Source: CAWJJM01 sp963843275
Lineage (GTDB): Bacteria; Acidobacteriota; Thermoanaerobaculia; Multivoradales; JBCCEF01
Length of the DNA stretch: 64,000 nt
Direction of reading: 5' to 3'
Assembly (NCBI GenBank): GCA_963843275.1
Contig: CAWJJM010000006.1
Location: 62,001-126,000, forward strand
Position numbers and translations under genes: made by a program. Below, piece after piece: positions 9,233 through 22,367 of this stretch (the stretch's first letter is position 1; each line of letters starts with the position of its first letter). The notes beneath the pieces are model-generated. The model was given only the letters and a program-made list of their open reading frames with translations, searched no databases and had not been told where the DNA came from.

Positions 9233-10422
9233 CGGCGGCGGCCGATCGTACCATCCCCCTCCCGCAGCCGCGCCACGTACGTCCCGGCCAGGACGTCGTG
9301 CAGGCCGCGCCGCCCGGCGCCCAGCCCGACCGCCAGGAACCCGGCGCCGGCCGGCAGGGCGCTGAGCAGGTAGGCCGCCCACCGCGCCACCGCGCGGCCG
9401 GTGCCGATCCCCGGGCGCCCGTCGAGGTCGCACACCCGCAGGCCGAGGAGTCGCTTGCCGGGGGTGGCCCCCGACCGGCTCCACCCGACGACCGAGACCA
9501 GCAGCCAGACGAGGACGGCGACGGCGGTCCCCACCACCGCCGGCGCGGGCAGGCGGGCCGCCGCCGCGGCGGCGCCGGCGACCGCCCCGCAGGCCGCCGC
9601 CGCCGCGGCATCGACGACGAACGCCACGGCCCGCACCCAGAAGCCCGCCGCCGGGAGGAACCGCGGCGGGTCGAGGCGGGCACCGGGGGCCGGCGACGCC
9701 ACGGCGGCCGGCGGCGCCGGCCCCGCCGTGCCGAGGGCGGCCTCGGCGGCCGGCGTCGGCGCGTCGGTCTCCGCGGCCTCCGCCAGCGCCGCCGGCGCCG
9801 GGTCGTCGCCACCGGGCAGCGCCGCCGCGCCGGGGCGCCCGCCCGGGTCCGGCGCCCGATCCTCCGCCGGCCGGGCGGCGGCGCCGGAACGGGTCGCGGG
9901 GTCCTCCCAGCCGACCGGGTACGGCGGGCGGGTCTCGTCGAGCGCGCCGGAGGGCGTGGCCAGGGCCTCTCCCACCGCCAGCACCTCGCTCGCCGCCACC
10001 GCCTCCGAGCGGCTCAGCGGCCGCTCGCCGCCCAGCGGCTCGCCGCAGGCTGCGCACGCCTCGGCCCCGTCGTCCACCGCCGCGCCGCAGGCCGGGCAGC
10101 GGTCCGCCGCCGCCGCCGCGGCCGCCGGTTCGGCACGCCGCAGCGTCATCCGCAACCGTCCCAACCGCAGCTGGCCGCCCGGTGCCAGGGCGGTCTCCTC
10201 CCGCACGCGGGCGCCGTCGACGAAGGTGCCGTTGGCCGAGTCGAGGTCCTGGACGGTGACGCGCTCGGCGGTCACCGAGAGCAGGGCGTGGGTGCGGCTG
10301 ATCGACCCGTCGCGCAGCACGATCTCGCAGTCGCGGCTGCGCCCGAGGACCACCTCGCCGCGGGCGAGGGCGATCCGCCGCCCCCCCGTCTCGAGCACCC
10401 AGCCGCCCCGCGAACCGGCCAT
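9229..10422 (-). CDS. FHA domain, zinc ribbon and RDD membrane domain protein
   Basis: A 397-aa protein with three recognisable parts. Residues 8-95 form an FHA phosphothreonine-binding domain (VLGRSRDCEIVLRDGSISR, then DLDSANGTFVDG). Residues 109-126 form a zinc ribbon (CPAC ... CAAC). A long Ala/Pro-rich linker follows, and an RDD-family membrane domain occupies about 262-397 (FWVRAVAFVVD, GKRLLGLRV, HDVLAGTYV). The FHA part suggests it senses a phosphorylated partner from a Ser/Thr kinase; no such kinase is in the window. ATG 10422 lies 10 bp after the stop of the DinB-like gene, and the stop overlaps the MauE-like start, so it sits mid-operon. Combinations of FHA with RDD are known but poorly characterised. 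Confidence 0.85.
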   Translation of the reverse strand: MAGSRGGWVLETGGRRIALARGEVVLGRSRDCEIVLRDGSISRTHALLSVTAERVTVQDLDSANGTFVDGARVREETALAPGGQLRLGRLRMTLRRAEPAAAAAAADRCPACGAAVDDGAEACAACGEPLGGERPLSRSEAVAASEVLAVGEALATPSGALDETRPPYPVGWEDPATRSGAAARPAEDRAPDPGGRPGAAALPGGDDPAPAALAEAAETDAPTPAAEAALGTAGPAPPAAVASPAPGARLDPPRFLPAAGFWVRAVAFVVDAAAAAACGAVAGAAAAAARLPAPAVVGTAVAVLVWLLVSVVGWSRSGATPGKRLLGLRVCDLDGRPGIGTGRAVARWAAYLLSALPAGAGFLAVGLGAGRRGLHDVLAGTYVARLREGDGTIGRRR

Positions 10423-10432
10423 CCCGCCCGCC

Positions 10433-10936
10433 TCAGCCGAAGACCGGCTCGTCCGCGGTGGGACCGTAGATCGAGGGCAGCGGCACGTCGAGCAGGCGCA
10501 GGTAGACCGAGAGCTGGCCGCGGTGGTGGATCTGGTGGCTGAGGATGAAGCTGCGCAGCGCCACCGCCCGCGGCATCTCCTGGAGCAGGGCTCCGGCCCG
10601 CAGCATGCGCCAGGGAAGCGCCAGCTCGTCGTCGCCGCGCTCCGACAGCGCCCCCCGGAAAGCCGCCGCCACCTCGTCGTGGCGCGCCAGCAGCTCGGCA
10701 CGGTCCGCCGCCACGAAGCGGTCGGCGTCGGTGCGCCCGGCGAAGTCGAAGTCGCCGGCGAAGATCGTCTCCGCCCACATCGGGAGCTCGGCGACATGGC
10801 CCGCCAGGCGCCCCAAGGACATCGACCGCTCGTGGGGCCGGAAGTCCAACCGGTCCTCCGGAACCCGCTCGAGCAGCCGTCGGGTGACCGCCGATTCGCG
10901 CTCGAACTCGGCCAACAGCACGTCGCTCTGTCTCAT
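10433..10936 (-). CDS. DinB-family four-helix metal-binding protein
   Basis: A 167-aa DinB/YfiT-like four-helix bundle protein. The typical metal ligands are visible: His in LAGHVAEL near residue 47 and the HQIHHRGQ motif near 138-145. Members include thiol transferases that use bacillithiol, mycothiol or glutathione, but the substrate here cannot be read from sequence. The start ATG 10936 gives the standard family length. It is the first gene of the minus-strand operon with the FHA-RDD, MauE-like and thioredoxin-like genes, and it diverges from the amidohydrolase across 88 bp. Confidence 0.82.
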   Translation of the reverse strand: MRQSDVLLAEFERESAVTRRLLERVPEDRLDFRPHERSMSLGRLAGHVAELPMWAETIFAGDFDFAGRTDADRFVAADRAELLARHDEVAAAFRGALSERGDDELALPWRMLRAGALLQEMPRAVALRSFILSHQIHHRGQLSVYLRLLDVPLPSIYGPTADEPVFG

Positions 10937-11024
10937 CGCGTCCTCCGCGTCGAAGAACGGCAGGATACACCGCCCGGCGGCGGGTAGACTGGGGCATCGT
11001 GGAGAACGCGTGGAGGTGCAGGCC

Positions 11025-12314
11025 GTGAGGGACCGACGTCGCTGGCTCGTCGCCGCCGTGGGGGCGCTCGCCCTCCTTCCGATCCGGGTCGCCGGGGCCG
11101 CCGAGGCGGCGCCGCCGCGGCTGCTCACCGGCGCCTGGGTGCTGGCGCCCGCCGGCGACCGTTGGCTCGAAGGACGCGACGTGCTGGTGGCCGACGGCCG
11201 GATCGCCGCCGTGGCCCCGGCCGCCGAGCTCGACGTCCCGCCCGGCGCCGAGCGCATCGACCTCGCCGGGAAGTACCTCATCCCCGGCCTGATGGACCTG
11301 CACACCCACCTGCTGCTCCACCCCTACGACGAGACCCCGTGGAACGACCAGGTGCTGCGCGAGAGCCTGGAGCTGCGCACCGTGCGCGGGGTGGCGGCGG
11401 CGCGGGCGACGCTCGCCGCCGGCTTCACCACGATCCGCGACCTCGGCACCGAGGGCGCCGGTTTCGCCGACGTGGCGCTGCGCGACGCCATCGCCGCCGG
11501 CATCGTCCCCGGCCCGCGCGTCCTCGCCGCCACCCGCGCCCTGGTCGCCACCCACACCTACGGCCCGGCCGGCTTCGACCCCCGCTGGCGGGTGCCGCAG
11601 GGCGCCCAGGAGGTCACCGGCGCGGTCGAGGCCCGCCGCGCCACCCGCGAGCAGATCGCCGCCGGCGCCGACTGGATCAAGGTCTACGCCGACTACCGCC
11701 GCCGCCCCGGGGCTCCCTCCGGCCCGACGCTGTCGCCCGAGGAGCTGGCGGCGATCGTCGACGAGGCCACCACCGCCGGCCTGCCGGTCGCCGCCCACGC
11801 CTCCACCGACGCCGGCATCCGCCGCGCCGTCGAGGCCGGCGTCACCACCATCGAGCACGGCACCGAGGCGAGCCGCGCCACCCTCGAACTGATGGCCGCC
11901 CGGGGCATCGCCCTGTGCCCCACCCTGGCCGCCAGCGAGGCCGTCTCCCGCTACGCCGGCTGGCAGCCCGGCCAGCCCGACCCGCCCCGCGTCGCCGCCG
12001 ACCGCCGCATGTTCGCCGACGCCCTGGCCGCCGGCGTGACCCTCGCCCTGGGCAGCGACGCCGGCGTCTTCGCGCACGGCGACAACGCCCGCGAGCTCGA
12101 GCTCATGGTCGCCTACGGCATGACCCCCGCCCAGGCGCTGGCCGCCGCCACCAGCGTCGCCGCAGGCGTCATCGGCAGAGCCGACGACCTCGGCCGGATC
12201 GCCCCCGGCTACACCGCCGACCTCGTCGCCCTCGACGCCGACCCCCTCGCCGACCCCGCCGCCGTCCGCCAGGTCCGCCTGGTGCTCAAGGAGGGCGTCC
12301 CCTTCCGGCCCTGA
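11025..12314 (+). CDS. Exported metal-dependent amidohydrolase
   Basis: A 429-aa amidohydrolase-superfamily enzyme of the imidazolonepropionase/prolidase-like type. Metal-site motifs are in order: DLHTHLLLHP near residue 92 (HxH), DWIKVYAD near 216 (Lys), VAAHAS near 251, TIEHGT near 277 and LGSDAGVF near 343. A signal peptide spans the first 25 or so residues (RRRWLVAAVGALALLPI), so it probably acts outside the cytoplasm, possibly on a peptide or amide. The start is GTG 11025, 8 nt after GGAGG at 11012; alternative GTGs at 11010 and 11016 would lengthen it by three to five residues. It appears to be monocistronic. Confidence 0.87.
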   Translation: MRDRRRWLVAAVGALALLPIRVAGAAEAAPPRLLTGAWVLAPAGDRWLEGRDVLVADGRIAAVAPAAELDVPPGAERIDLAGKYLIPGLMDLHTHLLLHPYDETPWNDQVLRESLELRTVRGVAAARATLAAGFTTIRDLGTEGAGFADVALRDAIAAGIVPGPRVLAATRALVATHTYGPAGFDPRWRVPQGAQEVTGAVEARRATREQIAAGADWIKVYADYRRRPGAPSGPTLSPEELAAIVDEATTAGLPVAAHASTDAGIRRAVEAGVTTIEHGTEASRATLELMAARGIALCPTLAASEAVSRYAGWQPGQPDPPRVAADRRMFADALAAGVTLALGSDAGVFAHGDNARELELMVAYGMTPAQALAAATSVAAGVIGRADDLGRIAPGYTADLVALDADPLADPAAVRQVRLVLKEGVPFRP

Positions 12315-12462
12315 CCCGCGGCAGTCGGGTGCCGGCCCCGGCGCCCGCCGACCCGCCGCCGTCCGCCGGGAGCGGCTCGCCCCCGAGGCAGCGACACCCC
12401 GCCGCCCCGGACCGCCGCCCGCCGGGCGCGCGGCATGCTACGTTCCGGGGTAGAACCCCACG

Positions 12463-12489
12463 GAACCCCGGCTCCCGGCGCCGGGGTTC
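12463..12489 (+). other. Perfect 10-bp hairpin in the LysM leader
   Basis: GAACCCCGGC at 12463-12472 pairs exactly with 12480-12489 across a 7-nt loop. It ends 9 nt before the AGGAGG ribosome binding site of the LysM gene, so it may shape the 5' leader. It could also be an end signal for the amidohydrolase transcript. No T-run follows. Confidence 0.4.
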
Positions 12490-12509
12490 GCAACCACAGG
12501 AGGCCCTCC

Positions 12510-12845
12510 ATGGGACTGTTCGGCAAGAGCAAGGACGAGAAGGAGCGGGAAGACCAGAAGAAGTACGAAGAGGCCCAGCGACGGATGCAGGAAGCCCTCC
12601 GGCGCCGCGAGCAGGAGCAACAGCAGACCGCCCCGCCCGCCCCGGCCACCCCCGCCGCACCGGCCGCACCGGCGGCCCCCCCCGCCACCTACACCGTCCA
12701 GAGCGGCGACAGCCTGTCGAAGATCGCCAAGCACACCCTCGGCGACGCCAACCGCTGGCGCGAGATCTACGAGGCCAACCGCGAGGTCATCGGCGACAAC
12801 CCCGACCTCATCAAGCCCGGCCAGCAGCTCCGCCTGCCCGCCTAG
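12510..12845 (+). CDS. LysM domain protein (111 aa)
   Basis: A small protein with a charged helical N-terminus (residues 3-42, many Lys/Glu/Arg), an Ala/Pro-rich linker and a C-terminal LysM domain from about 62 to 111 (TYTVQSGDSLSKIAKHTLGD, then LIKPGQQLRLPA). LysM domains bind peptidoglycan-type glycans, and this C-terminal form resembles the LysM of YgaU/BON-LysM proteins. No signal peptide is visible, so a cytoplasmic or tightly cell-associated location is likely. The start ATG 12510 has an ideal AGGAGG 6 nt upstream. The gene is followed by an unusual block of tandem hairpin repeats. Confidence 0.85.
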   Translation: MGLFGKSKDEKEREDQKKYEEAQRRMQEALRRREQEQQQTAPPAPATPAAPAAPAAPPATYTVQSGDSLSKIAKHTLGDANRWREIYEANREVIGDNPDLIKPGQQLRLPA

Positions 12846-12854
12846 GCCCTCCCG

Positions 12855-13118
12855 GAGACTCGAGTCACACCGGGAATCGAGCCCGCTCCCCAGGAGATTC
12901 GAGGCACCGCCGAGAATCGAGCCCGTCCGCTCGAGATTCGAGGCGTAGCCGAGAATCGAGCCCGTCCCCCGAGATTCGAGGCGCAGCCGAGAATGAGCCA
13001 TCCCGAGAATCGAGGCGCAGCCAGAGCCGAACCCGAGGCGAAGCCGAGCCCCGACCCCACACACCCCACCGCCCCCCGCGCTCCCGAGCCTCACGAGATT
13101 CGAGCGCCAGCGAGAATC
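12855..13118 (+). repeat. Intergenic tandem repeat of about 39 bp with a conserved hairpin
   Basis: This gene-free stretch holds imperfect tandem units starting at 12855, 12894, 12933 and 12971, with a decayed unit at 13005 and a further one at 13095. The best units read GATTC-GA-GGC-NNN-GCC-GA-GAATC (12896-12918 and 12935-12957; 12973-12994 lacks the last pair). Each can fold as a hairpin with a GA/GA internal loop and a variable triloop (ACC, GTA, GCA). The 13097-13118 copy keeps the outer stem and the GA pairs but has GC-GCCA-GC at the tip. The tandem G-A arrangement exists only in plus-strand RNA. Short frames through it look like non-coding shadows. Confidence 0.75.
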
Positions 13119-13164
13119 GAGGCGTCCTGCTTCCACCCCCCCAGAGGGCGGACCACCGGTGGCG

Positions 13165-13322
13165 GGCCGTGGGGGCGGCGCTCCCAGGGGCGTCAGGGGC
13201 CGCGCCAGAATCTTCGTCGTCGCGGCGATCACCGCCGGTGGCGCGCGGACCCTGCCGAGTCGCCCCCCCTCCGATCCCCCACCCACAGGGCGACGTCCCC
13301 TGGGAGCGCCGCCCCCACGGCC
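13165..13322. repeat. 30-bp near-perfect inverted repeat flanking a 97-bp spacer
   Basis: Bases 13165-13194 (left arm, GGCCGTGGGGGCGGCGCTCC onward) are complementary to 13292-13322, with one extra base in the right arm as the only difference. The spacer holds no credible gene. The structure lies between the hairpin repeats and the 3' end of the convergent uvrA-like gene. It could be a bidirectional terminator, a cruciform or a remnant of a small non-autonomous element; I see no target duplication. Confidence 0.75.
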
Positions 13323-13371
13323 CCCCTCCACCGTCCCACCGCCCCCCGACTCCACCGCCCACCCCCCCGGC

Positions 13372-16230
<2,859 letters not shown>

Positions 16231-16339
16231 CGCACGGGGCCGCTCGGCGGAGAACGCCGGCCGGGCCAGTCGACCATCATAGCGCGCCGCGGCGGCGCGG
16301 CAGGGGGCCGGGGAGGGGGGGAGAGGAGCCGGGCCGCGC

Positions 16340-18820
16340 TCAGCCGTCGCCGTCCGCGGGGGCCTCGTCCCCGTCGTCGGCGGGCTCCTCGTCGCCGCCG
16401 CCGAAGACGCGCCGCAGCCAGCGCCGGAAGGGGTGCGCGGAGCGCTCCTCCTCGCGGCGCCGCTCCTCGGCCCGGGCGCGCCCGTCCGCGCCCGGCGGTG
16501 CGCCGTCGTCGGGGCTGCCGGCGAACAGGTCGCGCCAGCGGAAGCGCTGGTGGACGTGGCAGACCTCGGTGGGCACGCGGCCGGCCGGGTAGACCTCGGT
16601 GATGGCGTAGGGACAGTCCTCGGTGGCCAGCTCGCCGGTGGTCGGGTCGATCACCGCGGTGACGATGCCCGGCGGCTGGGGGAACGTCGGGTAGCCGCCC
16701 GGCGGCCGCACCGCCACCACGTAGCGCGACCAGATGGGCACCGCGGCGCGACTGCCCGACAGGTGGGTGTCGGCGTTGTCGTCGTACCCCACCCACACGA
16801 CGGTGGCGCGGTCGGGCGAGTAGCCGGCGAACCAGCTGTCGCGCCGGCCGTTGGTGGTGCCGGTCTTGCCGGCCAGCGCCCCGCGCACCCCCTGGCGCCG
16901 CGCCGAGGCGGCGGTGCCGTGGTCGATCACCCCCTGGAGCACCGAGGTCACCAGGTAGGCGGTGTCCGGCGAGATCGTCTTCTCCGGACCGGGCACCGGC
17001 ACCGCCTCGAGCGGCTTGCCGAGCGGGTCGAGGACGGCGCTCAGGCCGTAGAGGCTCGGGCGCCGGCCGGCGGCGGCGAAGGTGGCGTAGACCCGGGCCA
17101 TCTCGAGCGGCGTCACCTCGAAGGCGCCCAGCGCGATCGACGGTACCGGCTCGAGCGGCGTCACGATGCCGAGCTGTCGCGCCATCTCCACCACCCGCGG
17201 CAGCCCCACCTGCAGCGCCAGGCGGGCGCTGGCCACGTTGAGGCTGTCCTCGAGGGCGGTGCGCACCGTCACCCAGCCGTGGTACGTGCCGTCGTAGTTC
17301 TTCGGCGTCCAGCGCTGCCCGGCGAGCCGCACGGTCAGCGGCGCGTCCTCGAGGAAGGAGGCCGGGTAGGCCTTGCCGTCGGCGAAGGCGGCGGCGTAGA
17401 CCACCGGCTTGAAGGCGCTGCCGGCCTGCCGCATCGCCATCCCGGCGCGATCGAACTGGCTGGAGGCGAAGTCGCGCCCACCGACGTAGGAGAGGATGGC
17501 GCCGGAGCGCGGGTCGACCGACACCAGAGCCGCCTGCAGCGGCGCGCCCCGGTGCCCCTTCTCCCAGCCCTTCTCGAGCGCCTCGACGCCCCAGGTGACC
17601 GCCTCCTGCGCCTCCTGCTGGTCGTCCCAGTCCACCGTCGACAGGAGCTGGTCGCCGGCGCCCGCCAGCTCGTCGACGCCGAAGCGCTCCTCCGCTTCGC
17701 GCGCCGCGAAGGCGGCGAAGTAGGGGGCCCGGCTGCGCACCACCGGCAGCGGGTGCACCTCGACCGGCCGCTCGCGCACCGCCGCCGCCCGCTCCGCTTC
17801 GAGGAAGCCCACCTCCACCATCCGCGACAGCACCCAGTCGCGGCGCTCGCGGGCGGCCTCGGGGTGCGCGGCCGGATTGAAGCGCGCCGGCGACTGGATC
17901 AGGCCGGCCAGCGTCGCCGCCTCCCCCAGGTCGAGCTCGGAGACCGGCTTGCCGAAGAAGGTGTGCGCCGCCGCCCCCATGCCGATCAGGTTCACCCGGT
18001 TGGACACCCCGAGGTAGATCTCGTTGAAGTAGGCCTGGAGGATCTCCCGCTTGGTGTAGCGGGCCTCGAGCAGCACCGCCAGCACCGCCTCGCGGACCTT
18101 CCGCGACAGGGTGCGCTCGTCGCTCAGGTAGAGGTTCTTGACCAGCTGCTGGGTCAGCGTGCTGCCGCCCTGCCGCACCCCGCCGCCGCGCAGGTCCACC
18201 CAGGCGGCGCGCAGGATGCCGGTGGGCGAGATGCCGCCGTGGCGGAAGAAGTGGGCGTCCTCGGCGGCGAGGACCGCCCAGATCAGGTCCTCGGGCACCT
18301 CCTCGATGCGCACCGGGCGACGCTCCTCGAGGTCGTCGCCGTAGAACGAGGCGAGCAGGACCGGCTCGAGCGGCGCCGAGCGCACCTCCTCGCCGGCCAG
18401 CTCCAGCCGCCGCACCCGCCGCCCGTTGTGGACGACGCGCAGCACCTCGCCCCCCGCGTTGCCCTGCGCGGTCGGGAAGGCCCGCTGGTGGACCGACAGG
18501 ACGCCGTCGGCGCGGTGGTAGCGGCCCGGGGGCAGCTCGCCGCCGCGTCCGGTCTCGCGGTAGCCGAGGGCGTCGAGCTGGTGCACCAGGGCGTCGAAGT
18601 CCGCCGGGTCGCCCTCGCGCAGCACGGTCGAGCGGGCGTAGAGCCGCGAGGGCTGCCGGGTCGGGTGATCCTCGAACTTCCCGGAGAGCTGCCAGAACGG
18701 CCAGATCAGCCAGGCCGCGGCGGCCACTCCGGCGAGCGCCACCACCAGCGCGGCGAGGCGGACCCGGCGCTGGCGGAGCAGCGCCCGGAGGCGGACGAGG
18801 GTGCGGGTCGTGGCGGTCAT
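16340..18820 (-). CDS. Class A penicillin-binding protein (PBP1b-like)
   Basis: A bifunctional peptidoglycan synthase of 826 aa, anchored by one membrane span (about residues 20-42). A UB2H-like region (RLYARSTVLREG) lies near 60-110. The GT51 glycosyltransferase domain is at about 165-340, with EDAHFFRHGGI and GGSTLTQQLVKNLYL. The transpeptidase domain is at about 440-720, with SxxK in GSAFKP, SxN in SLNVAS and KTGTT. It would polymerise and crosslink lipid II-derived glycan in the periplasm. The C-terminal tail of about 80 residues is highly charged. Start ATG 18820 gives the usual short cytoplasmic N-terminus. It diverges from the ABC-F gene across 294 bp and follows no obvious operon partner. 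Confidence 0.93.
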   Translation of the reverse strand: MTATTRTLVRLRALLRQRRVRLAALVVALAGVAAAAWLIWPFWQLSGKFEDHPTRQPSRLYARSTVLREGDPADFDALVHQLDALGYRETGRGGELPPGRYHRADGVLSVHQRAFPTAQGNAGGEVLRVVHNGRRVRRLELAGEEVRSAPLEPVLLASFYGDDLEERRPVRIEEVPEDLIWAVLAAEDAHFFRHGGISPTGILRAAWVDLRGGGVRQGGSTLTQQLVKNLYLSDERTLSRKVREAVLAVLLEARYTKREILQAYFNEIYLGVSNRVNLIGMGAAAHTFFGKPVSELDLGEAATLAGLIQSPARFNPAAHPEAARERRDWVLSRMVEVGFLEAERAAAVRERPVEVHPLPVVRSRAPYFAAFAAREAEERFGVDELAGAGDQLLSTVDWDDQQEAQEAVTWGVEALEKGWEKGHRGAPLQAALVSVDPRSGAILSYVGGRDFASSQFDRAGMAMRQAGSAFKPVVYAAAFADGKAYPASFLEDAPLTVRLAGQRWTPKNYDGTYHGWVTVRTALEDSLNVASARLALQVGLPRVVEMARQLGIVTPLEPVPSIALGAFEVTPLEMARVYATFAAAGRRPSLYGLSAVLDPLGKPLEAVPVPGPEKTISPDTAYLVTSVLQGVIDHGTAASARRQGVRGALAGKTGTTNGRRDSWFAGYSPDRATVVWVGYDDNADTHLSGSRAAVPIWSRYVVAVRPPGGYPTFPQPPGIVTAVIDPTTGELATEDCPYAITEVYPAGRVPTEVCHVHQRFRWRDLFAGSPDDGAPPGADGRARAEERRREEERSAHPFRRWLRRVFGGGDEEPADDGDEAPADGDG

Positions 18821-18959
18821 GATGGTCCGGCGGACGTCCCGGCGCGGCCGGGTGGACGGGGCGGCCGACGGGGCGGCCGCACCTTGTCGCAACGTGGCGC
18901 GGCCGGCCGGCCTTCCCGCCGCCGGCGGTGCCGCGGCGGCCGCGCCGGCACGGGAAGCC

Positions 18960-18988
18960 TTGCCGCCGGCCGCCTGTTGCACTAGCCT
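18960..18988 (+). promoter_or_regulatory. Putative sigma-70 promoter of the ABC-F gene
   Basis: TTGCCG at 18960-18965 and TAGCCT at 18983-18988 with a 17-bp spacer, upstream of the ABC-F start at 19115. Each hexamer matches consensus at four of six positions, so the call is tentative. Confidence 0.35.
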
Positions 18989-19114
18989 GACGAGCCCGTG
19001 CGGCCGGCGTCGCGACGACGTCCGAGCCCCGCGCGGCTGCAAGAAGCAATCCACCGCCGTGCCCCCCGAATGCCCGGGGGTCCGGCGATCCCAGCGGAGC
19101 GCTCCACCCCACCC

Positions 19115-21073
<1,959 letters not shown>

Positions 21074-21111
21074 GCGCCGTGCTCCCGTCGCGCCCCCGAC
21101 CGGGCACGACG

Positions 21112-21135
21112 CCGCGGAGCCGGAGCGGTCCGCGG
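21112..21135. terminator. Hairpin between convergent genes
   Basis: CCGCGGA at 21112-21118 pairs with 21129-21135 across a 10-nt loop. It sits in the 92-bp gap where the ABC-F and E1-rhodanese genes converge, and could serve both. No T-tract on either side. Confidence 0.3.
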
Positions 21136-21165
21136 CCGCAGCAGGAAGGTGGCGAGACGTCGGGG

Positions 21166-22365
21166 TCAGTAGCGGGGCACCGTCGGGTCGACGCGCCGGC
21201 TCCAGGCGTCGATCCCGCCGGCGAGGTTGGTGGCCCGGAAGCCGCGCTCGCGGAGCAGGCGGGTGGCGACGGCGGAGCGGTGGCCGTGGTGGCACAGCAC
21301 CACCGTCGGGGCGGCGGGGTCGAGCTCGCCGAGGCGGCCGGGGAGCTCGTGCAGCGGCACCAGGCGGGCCGGCTCGAGCCGCGCGATGGCGTGCTCCTGC
21401 GGGGTGCGCACGTCGAGCAGGACGACCTGGCGCTCGCCGGCCAGCCAGCGCGCCAGCTCGTCGGCCTCGACCTCCCACGGGTCGCCGCCGTCGCCGCCGT
21501 CGTCCGCCGGCAGCCCCGCCTCCCCGCCGTCCGCCGGCACGCCGCAGAAGGCCTCGTAGTCGATCAGCCCGGTCTGGGTGGGGTGCTCGGAGCACACCGG
21601 GCAGGCCGGGTCCTTGCCCAACGCCAGCTCGCGGAAGCGCGGCCGCAGGGCGTCGAAGAGCAGCAGGCGCCCGACCAGCGGCTCGCCCACGCCGAGCAGC
21701 AGCTTGATCACCTCGTTCGCCTGCAGCGCCCCGACGATCCCCGGCAGCACCCCGAGGACGCCGCCCTCGGCGCAGGAGGGCACCATCCCCGGCGGCGGGG
21801 GCTCGGGGAACAGGCACCGGTAGCACGGCCCGCGCGCCCCCCAGAACACCGCCACCTGCCCCTCGAAGCGGAAGATGGAGCCGAAGACGTCGGGCTTGCC
21901 GGCGAGCACGCAGGCGTCGTTGACCAGGTAGCGGGTGGGGAAGTTGTCCGACCCGTCGACCACCACGTCGTAGTCCGCGAACAGCTCGCGGGCGTTGCTG
22001 GAGTCGAGGCGGACGCCGTGCACCCGCAGGTCGACGTGCGGGTTGACGTCGGCGAGGCGGGCGCGGGCCGCCTCGACCTTGGGGCGGCCGAGGTCGGCCT
22101 GGCCGAACAGGACCTGCCGCTGCAGGTTGGTCTCGTCGACGACGTCGCAGTCGACGAGACCCAGGGTGCCCACCCCGGCGGCCGCCAGGTACAGGCCCAG
22201 CGGCGAGCCCAGGCCCCCGGTGCCCACCAGCAGCACCCGTGACGCCTTGAGCCGCCGCTGCCCCTCGATCCCCACCTCCGGCAGGGTGAGATGGCGGCTG
22301 TAGCGGCGCGTCTCCTCGGGCGTGAGCGCGGGGAGCGCCGTGGCGCGCCCCGGGGCGGGCTCCAT
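21166..22365 (-). CDS. E1-like adenylyltransferase (MoeB/ThiF) fused to rhodanese
   Basis: A 399-aa fusion. Residues 20-265 form a ThiF/MoeB/HesA E1 fold: nucleotide loop VGTGGLGSPLG near 47, DETNLQRQVLFG near 75, and zinc cysteines in CYRC and CPVC. Residues about 295-395 form a rhodanese domain with the active-site loop LCHHGHRSA. Such proteins activate the C-terminal glycine of a small ubiquitin-like sulfur carrier (MoaD, ThiS or CysO) and load sulfur on it, for molybdopterin, thiamine or cysteine synthesis. The carrier is not in this window. It is 2 bp from the upstream JAB peptidase gene and about 2 kb from thiC. Start ATG 22365 begins the family sequence; the frame remains open through the JAB gene. 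Confidence 0.9.
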   Translation of the reverse strand: MEPAPGRATALPALTPEETRRYSRHLTLPEVGIEGQRRLKASRVLLVGTGGLGSPLGLYLAAAGVGTLGLVDCDVVDETNLQRQVLFGQADLGRPKVEAARARLADVNPHVDLRVHGVRLDSSNARELFADYDVVVDGSDNFPTRYLVNDACVLAGKPDVFGSIFRFEGQVAVFWGARGPCYRCLFPEPPPPGMVPSCAEGGVLGVLPGIVGALQANEVIKLLLGVGEPLVGRLLLFDALRPRFRELALGKDPACPVCSEHPTQTGLIDYEAFCGVPADGGEAGLPADDGGDGGDPWEVEADELARWLAGERQVVLLDVRTPQEHAIARLEPARLVPLHELPGRLGELDPAAPTVVLCHHGHRSAVATRLLRERGFRATNLAGGIDAWSRRVDPTVPRY

Positions 22366-22367
22366 CG

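Noticed and set aside
12842..13370. Several short frames through the hairpin repeats
   Set aside because: They reflect the repeat unit and have no start signals; the conserved feature is the base pairing, not the codons.
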